DNA of 8,727 bases from JBOHCT01 sp050699055. GTDB taxonomy: Bacteria > Actinomycetota > Actinomycetes > Streptosporangiales > JBOHCT01. Each line of letters begins with the position of its first letter. Positions within the stretch are counted from its first letter, which is position 1. The stretch is from NCBI GenBank assembly GCA_050699055.1, contig JBOHCT010000183.1, positions 1 to 8,727 of the forward strand, written 5' to 3'. This document shows, in pieces, positions 5,130-8,727 of this stretch. The notes beneath the pieces are model-generated. The model made no database searches. It was not told the DNA's origin and worked only from the letters and a program-made list of their open reading frames with translations. A program made the translations under genes and the position numbers.

Positions 5130-6539
5130 GTGTTCGAGGATGTGCCGGTTGAGGAGGTCGCCCAGGTGTTGGGTGGCCATGACTTCGCCCTGCCCGAACG
5201 GGCCACTCATGATCAGGAGATGGGCGCCGATGAGGTGGACGCGATCGTCGCGTACGAGCGGCTGATCCGCCATGCCCAGGCCGGCCAAGCCGCGATGATC
5301 GAGGCGTTGAGGAACAAGCGGCGGCAGGTGGTGCAGCGGCAGTCGTCGTTGACCGGGGAGCTGGTCGATGACGGTGCGACGATCAAGTCGTTGATCACCG
5401 AGGTGGCGATGGCCCGGCAGGTCTCGGCCGCCGGAGCCCAGACCCAGTTCAGCTTCGCGGTGGTGCTGGCCTCGATGCCCCAGACGGCGGGCCTGCTGCG
5501 CGCCGGGGTGATCTCCGAGCGGGTCGCCAGGGCCGCGGTCACCGAGTGCGCCGAGCTCTCGCCCGAGAACGCGGCGCGGGTCGATGCAGCCCTCGCCGGC
5601 GAGCTGCCCGAGCTGACCGCCAAGCGGGCGGCGGCCGCTGCGCGACGGCTGGTGATCGGGATCGATCCGCACGCCGCGCACGTCCGGGCCCGACGAGAGC
5701 GTGCGGACCGGTACGTGTGTGCCCGGCCGGGCCCGCACGGGACCGGCTTTTTGGACGCCAAACTGACCGCAGAGCAGACCCAGGCCTGCTGGACCGCGTT
5801 GGACGCGGTCGCGCGGGGGTTGAGGTCCGAGGGCGACCCGCGGACGATCGGCCAGCTGATGGCCGACACCCTCGTCGAACGGGTGACCGGCCAGGTACGC
5901 GCGGACGACGTCGGCGTCGAGGTCAACGTGCTGATGCGGCCCGAGACGCTCCTGGGCGACGAGGACACACCGGCCCTGCTGGCCGGTTACGGCCCGATCC
6001 CGGCCGGGTTGGCCCGCGAGCTGACCGACCGCTCGAACGTGTGGCTGCGGCGACTGTTCACCGACGCCCACGACGACACCATCACCGGCCGCGACCCGAC
6101 CCGGCGCCGGTTCGACGGCCCCCTGGGCGCCCTGATCCGCGCCGCGGACCAGCAGTGCGGTCGGCCGTGGTGCGACTGCCGGATCGTCGACATCGACCAC
6201 CGACACCCGTACGCGGCCGGCGGACCGACCACGAGGGCGAACGGCGACGGCTACTGCCGCCGCTCGCACACCACCCGCCACCTGCCCGGCTGGCAGGTCG
6301 CGTGCGTAGACTTCGACGGCGACGCCCCCAAGGTGCTGGAGTGGACCACCCCCACCGGCCACCGATACCGATCCCGACGACCCCGCCCCCTGGGCCACGG
6401 ACCACCGGTGACCGTCCCCAGGACCGGGCCCGGCGAGTCCGCCGCCGAACACCGACTCCGCAAACACCTCACCGCCCTACCCCGACCCGACAACGCCACC
6501 ATCAAGATCGGCTACCGACACGGCACCAACGCCGCCTGA
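5130..6539 (+). CDS. DUF222 / 13E12-family HNH endonuclease
   Basis: A 469-residue protein with the two-part layout of actinobacterial 13E12-repeat proteins: a helical DUF222 domain at about residues 32-300 (recognisable stretches include RHAQAGQAAMIEAL, LPELTAKRAAAAARRLV and LTAEQTQACWTALDAVAR) and a C-terminal HNH nuclease. The nuclease has a CGRPWCDCR Cys cluster, DIDHRHPYAAGGPTT with His357, Asn371 and CRRSHTTRHLPGW with His380, so the His-Asn-His core is intact. These proteins are usually multicopy in a genome and their role is not established; nuclease activity on DNA is inferred from the motif. The GTG at 5130 is preferred for GGGAGG ending 9 bases upstream; GTG at 5124, 5121 or 5046 is possible. 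G exceeds C at the 5' end and C far exceeds G at the 3' end. Confidence 0.9.
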   Translation: MFEDVPVEEVAQVLGGHDFALPERATHDQEMGADEVDAIVAYERLIRHAQAGQAAMIEALRNKRRQVVQRQSSLTGELVDDGATIKSLITEVAMARQVSAAGAQTQFSFAVVLASMPQTAGLLRAGVISERVARAAVTECAELSPENAARVDAALAGELPELTAKRAAAAARRLVIGIDPHAAHVRARRERADRYVCARPGPHGTGFLDAKLTAEQTQACWTALDAVARGLRSEGDPRTIGQLMADTLVERVTGQVRADDVGVEVNVLMRPETLLGDEDTPALLAGYGPIPAGLARELTDRSNVWLRRLFTDAHDDTITGRDPTRRRFDGPLGALIRAADQQCGRPWCDCRIVDIDHRHPYAAGGPTTRANGDGYCRRSHTTRHLPGWQVACVDFDGDAPKVLEWTTPTGHRYRSRRPRPLGHGPPVTVPRTGPGESAAEHRLRKHLTALPRPDNATIKIGYRHGTNAA

Positions 6540-6630
6540 ACCCTGACGCCGCGTGGACCCGGCGCCGCCCGAGAGGTGTGGACGAGCAGCGTGCTCGATG
6601 GCTTCGCCGACGACCGTGGACGGCCCGCGT

Positions 6631-6649
6631 CGGGGCACGAACGGCCCCG
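6631..6649 (+). terminator. Possible stem-loop terminator after the HNH gene
   Basis: CGGGGC (6631-6636) pairs with GCCCCG (6644-6649) around a 7-base loop, ACGAACG. It sits between the HNH gene and the sulfotransferase promoter. There is no T tract, as is common for GC-rich actinobacteria, so the role is inferred from position. A second CGTCGGGG...ACGAACG stretch at 6648-6664 repeats part of this element. Confidence 0.35.
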
Positions 6650-6670
6650 TCGGGGGGACGAACGCTGTGT

Positions 6671-6676
6671 TAACCT
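6671..6676 (+). promoter_or_regulatory. Candidate -10 box for the sulfotransferase
   Basis: TAACCT lies 7 bases before the ATG at 6684 in an otherwise AT-poor stretch. No Shine-Dalgarno and no clear -35 are visible. The spacing fits a leaderless transcript starting at or one base before the ATG. Confidence 0.45.
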
Positions 6677-6683
6677 CGCCGCG

Positions 6684-7565
6684 ATGGCGACGGACGACAA
6701 CGCGCGGTTCGGGTACCTCCCGTACACCTTCTCCATCGTCGGTGTGCAGAAGGCGGGCACCAGCACGCTGGCCAAGCTGCTCGCCAAGCACCAGCTGATC
6801 TCCAAGGCTCCGACCAAGGAGCTGCACTTCTTCGACGACGAGACCCGGGACTGGGGTCATCCGGACTACTCCGAATACCGCTGCCCGAAGCGCCAGCCGT
6901 GGCACGTGCACGCCGGCGACGCGACGCCGGTCTACCTGTTCTGGCCGCGCGCCCTGGAGCGGATGCGCGCGTACAACCCGGAGATGAAGCTGATCGCGTC
7001 CTTCCGCGATCCGATCGAGCGGGCGTTCTCCCAGTGGTCGATGGGACGCGGCTGGTTCAAGGGCTACCCCGAGTTCCACGACGTGATCAACGACCGCCGC
7101 CCCGAGTCGTTGCCGGCGGACCTGCCGGACGAGTCCCCGATCCACTTCCGCCGCCGTGCGCTGATCTCCCGCGGCTACTACGGGGCGCAGCTCCGGCGCG
7201 GGCTGGAGAGCTTCGACCGGGACCAGTGGCTGCTGTTCGACTTCCACCGGATCTTCGCCGACTTCGACAAGACCCTCGACGCGATGACCGACTTCCTCGG
7301 GCTCCCGCGGTTCGCGGAGCACCCGGAGGTGCGGAGGAAGATGGCCTCGCCGACCGGGCTCACCGGAACGGCTCCGACACCGGACGACATTGCCGGGCTC
7401 GCCGAGATGTACGCGAAGGACCTCGCGGAGCTCACCGAGCTCTCCGGGCTCGACGTCTCCGACTGGCCCACCTCCAAGATCCTCGACGGGACGCTCGACC
7501 CCGCGGACCTCGCCGAGAAGCTGACGCGCAAGGCCGGCCTCGCCGCCGAGGTCGCGGCCGAGTAG
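6684..7565 (+). CDS. PAPS-dependent sulfotransferase family protein
   Basis: A 293-residue predicted sulfotransferase that would transfer sulfate from 3'-phosphoadenosine 5'-phosphosulfate to an acceptor. The 5'-phosphosulfate loop is FSIVGVQKAGTSTLAKLL (16-33), with Lys23 as the key phosphate-binding residue. KELHFFDD (45-52) matches the family K-E-x-x-F-F motif. The 3'-phosphate site is SFRDPIERAFSQW (106-118) with Arg108 and Ser116. A third conserved strand, WLLFDFHRIFADFDKTL (182-198), corresponds to the usual LxxxYExL-type region ahead of the helix that packs on the cofactor. It resembles bacterial heparan-sulfotransferase-like (Sulfotransfer_1/3) enzymes; the acceptor could be a glycan, lipid or small metabolite, and no biosynthetic neighbours help decide. 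The ATG at 6684 is chosen because the core strand begins soon after; TAACCT lies 7 bases upstream. Confidence 0.9.
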   Translation: MATDDNARFGYLPYTFSIVGVQKAGTSTLAKLLAKHQLISKAPTKELHFFDDETRDWGHPDYSEYRCPKRQPWHVHAGDATPVYLFWPRALERMRAYNPEMKLIASFRDPIERAFSQWSMGRGWFKGYPEFHDVINDRRPESLPADLPDESPIHFRRRALISRGYYGAQLRRGLESFDRDQWLLFDFHRIFADFDKTLDAMTDFLGLPRFAEHPEVRRKMASPTGLTGTAPTPDDIAGLAEMYAKDLAELTELSGLDVSDWPTSKILDGTLDPADLAEKLTRKAGLAAEVAAE

Positions 7566-7616
7566 GTCCAGCGACGGCGGGCAGGTACGCCCCGCACCAG
7601 GGGTGGAGCGGGCCGG

Positions 7617-7622
7617 TAGGTT
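7617..7622 (+). promoter_or_regulatory. Candidate -10 box for the EEP hydrolase
   Basis: TAGGTT is followed by six bases (AGCGCT) and the GTG at 7629. There is no ribosome site in between and no convincing -35. The geometry is the same as for the acetyltransferase and metal-sensor genes. Confidence 0.45.
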
Positions 7623-7628
7623 AGCGCT

Positions 7629-8600
7629 GTGACCGAGCCGAACGACGCACGCACGAGCCTGCGAGTGGCGACCTGGAACGTCTATCTGGGCGCCGACCTG
7701 ACCGCGATCACGTCCGCACGCGACCCCGAGAGCCTCGCCCACGCGGCAACCGAGGCCATGCGCCAGGCCGAACGTACCCAGTTCCCCGCCCGCGCGAAGG
7801 TGATCGCCGACATCATCTCCAAGTCCCGCCCCGACGTCCTCGGCCTGCAGGAGGTCGGACGCTGGGAGATCCACCACGACGGCGAGCGGCGCTCGCTGTG
7901 GAACCACGCCGAGCTGATCACCGAGGCGCTCGAGCGGCTGGGCGAGCGGTACGTGATGCTGTACTGCAGCGACACGTTCAGCGGCGAGCTGCCGCTCGGC
8001 GACGGCCGGACCGTGGGGTTCACCAACTGTGACGCGATGCTCCTCCGGGCCACCCCCGACCGGCCGATCACCGTCCTGGATGCCGGGTTCGGCCACTTCG
8101 ACGCGCACCTCGAGGTGACCGCGACCGACGGCAGCACGGTGCCGGTCAAGCGCGGCTGGGTGCACGCCGACCTCGAGGTGGACGGCGAGTGCGTCCGGGT
8201 GATCTCGACCCACCTCGCCTCGATGGACGCCGACACCCGCCGACGCCAGGCGCACCAGCTCGTCACGGTCGCCAGCCCCTCGCCGTACCCCACCGTGCTC
8301 GTGGGCGACCTGAACGCCGAGCCGGAGGACTCGGCGATGGGCGTGATCACCAACGCGGGCTACGTCGACGCGTGGGCCGACGCCGGCCACGGCACCGGAG
8401 CCACGTGGGGACGCAGCGCGGACCTCGACCGCGAGGACGACCTGGTGTCGCGGATCGACTACGTACTCGTCGATCCCGAACGGCTTCGCGTGGACACGGT
8501 CGAGCTGCTCGGTGACGACGTCGCCGCCCGGACCCCGGGCGAGGCGTGGCTGTGGGCCTCGGACCACGCCGGCGTGCTCGCCCAGATCAGCCTGACCTGA
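7629..8600 (+). CDS. Endonuclease/exonuclease/phosphatase (EEP) family hydrolase
   Basis: A 323-residue metal-dependent phosphoesterase of the DNase I-like/EEP fold. Motifs appear in order: ATWNVYLG (14-21, Asn17), LQEV (73-76, Glu75 as Mg2+ ligand), STHLAS (193-198, His195), GDLNAEP (226-232, Asp227 and Asn229), SRIDYVLV (274-281, Asp277) and ASDHAGV (310-316, Asp312-His313 catalytic pair). All catalytic residues are therefore present. Members cleave nucleic acids, phosphoinositides, sphingomyelin or other phosphoesters, and the substrate cannot be told here. No signal peptide or membrane helix is visible, so a cytoplasmic location is likely. The segment between LQEV and the central strand (about 77-130) is the usual variable region. 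The GTG at 7629 follows TAGGTT by 6 bases and lies 63 bases after the sulfotransferase stop. Confidence 0.92.
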   Translation: MTEPNDARTSLRVATWNVYLGADLTAITSARDPESLAHAATEAMRQAERTQFPARAKVIADIISKSRPDVLGLQEVGRWEIHHDGERRSLWNHAELITEALERLGERYVMLYCSDTFSGELPLGDGRTVGFTNCDAMLLRATPDRPITVLDAGFGHFDAHLEVTATDGSTVPVKRGWVHADLEVDGECVRVISTHLASMDADTRRRQAHQLVTVASPSPYPTVLVGDLNAEPEDSAMGVITNAGYVDAWADAGHGTGATWGRSADLDREDDLVSRIDYVLVDPERLRVDTVELLGDDVAARTPGEAWLWASDHAGVLAQISLT

Positions 8601-8603
8601 GCC

Positions 8604-8619
8604 GGCCGGGTCGCCGGCC
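8604..8619. terminator. Hairpin between convergent genes
   Basis: GGCCGG-GTCG-CCGGCC forms a perfect 6-base stem with a 4-base loop in the 33-base gap between the EEP gene and the opposing DJ-1/PfpI gene. It could end transcription from both sides. There is no T tract on either strand. Confidence 0.5.
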
Positions 8620-8633
8620 CGGGCAGCCGCCGG

Positions 8634-8727
8634 TCAGCCGCTCAGGGTCTCGACGAGCGTCTTGCAGAACGCCGGCAGGTCGTCGGGCTTGCGGCTGGTG
8701 ATCAGGTTGCCGTCCACCACGACCTCC
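8634..8727 (-). CDS. DJ-1/PfpI family protein, C-terminal end only
   Basis: The last 30 residues of a minus-strand gene that enters from beyond the right edge. The peptide contains VVVDGNLITSRKPDDLPAFC followed by a short helix and a TGA stop. The DGN-L-(I/V)-T-S-R-K-P-D-D-L-P-F pattern is the characteristic C-terminus of PfpI/YhbO-type class I glutamine amidotransferase-like proteins, a group including putative proteases and stress-linked deglycase-like enzymes. The catalytic nucleophile elbow and His lie outside the window, so activity cannot be judged. It is convergent with the EEP gene. Confidence 0.88.
   Translation of the reverse strand, partial: EVVVDGNLITSRKPDDLPAFCKTLVETLSG

Noticed and set aside
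4965..6467. 500-codon open frame on the minus strand
   Set aside because: Antisense shadow of the DUF222-HNH gene with no recognisable domain.
5546..6673. 375-codon plus-strand open frame overlapping the HNH gene
   Set aside because: Frame-shifted shadow dominated by Arg and Pro; the HNH frame has the conserved domains.
6477..8567. 696-codon open frame on the minus strand
   Set aside because: It lies antisense to the sulfotransferase and EEP genes, whose motifs are complete. The antisense peptide is low-complexity (Arg/Gly/Val/His-rich) with no family signature, an effect of high GC third positions.

Overview
The window is GC-rich and carries several families typical of high-GC Gram-positive bacteria: a DUF222/13E12-type HNH endonuclease, a WNPC-type secreted metzincin, an ArsR-CDF metal cassette and many GTG starts. 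I infer an actinomycete, most likely a Nocardioidaceae/Propionibacteriales relative. No rRNA, tRNA, CRISPR array, transposase or phage gene was found.

Left part (188-2853), all on the minus strand. Read in transcription order: a small hypothetical protein (2853-2545), a CmtR-like ArsR metal sensor (2450-2073), an atypical cation diffusion facilitator (2076-1396), an ICMT-like membrane methyltransferase (1411-695) and a GNAT acetyltransferase (685-188). The sensor and transporter overlap in an ATGA junction and the methyltransferase overlaps the transporter end. These three look like one translationally coupled, metal-responsive operon; the acetyltransferase may be a fourth member but also has its own -10 box.

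Right part (3132-8600), all on the plus strand: a four-helix membrane protein with a palindrome over its start, a secreted zinc metalloprotease with a clear Shine-Dalgarno, a YfcE-type metallophosphoesterase, the DUF222-HNH protein preceded by two near-identical hairpin-forming repeats, a PAPS-type sulfotransferase, and an endonuclease/exonuclease/phosphatase (EEP) family hydrolase. At the right edge the C-terminus of a DJ-1/PfpI protein runs in from the opposite strand, convergent with the EEP gene across a short hairpin. The plus-strand genes do not form an obvious pathway; they look like independently transcribed housekeeping or accessory genes.

The most striking window-wide pattern is that six of the eight genes that could have their own promoter (excluding the two operon-internal genes and the gene cut by the window edge) have a TANNNT box exactly 6 or 7 bases before the start codon and no usable Shine-Dalgarno. 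This is the arrangement expected for leaderless mRNAs. The candidate system most worth following up is the sensor / Gln-Cys-site transporter / membrane methyltransferase operon.
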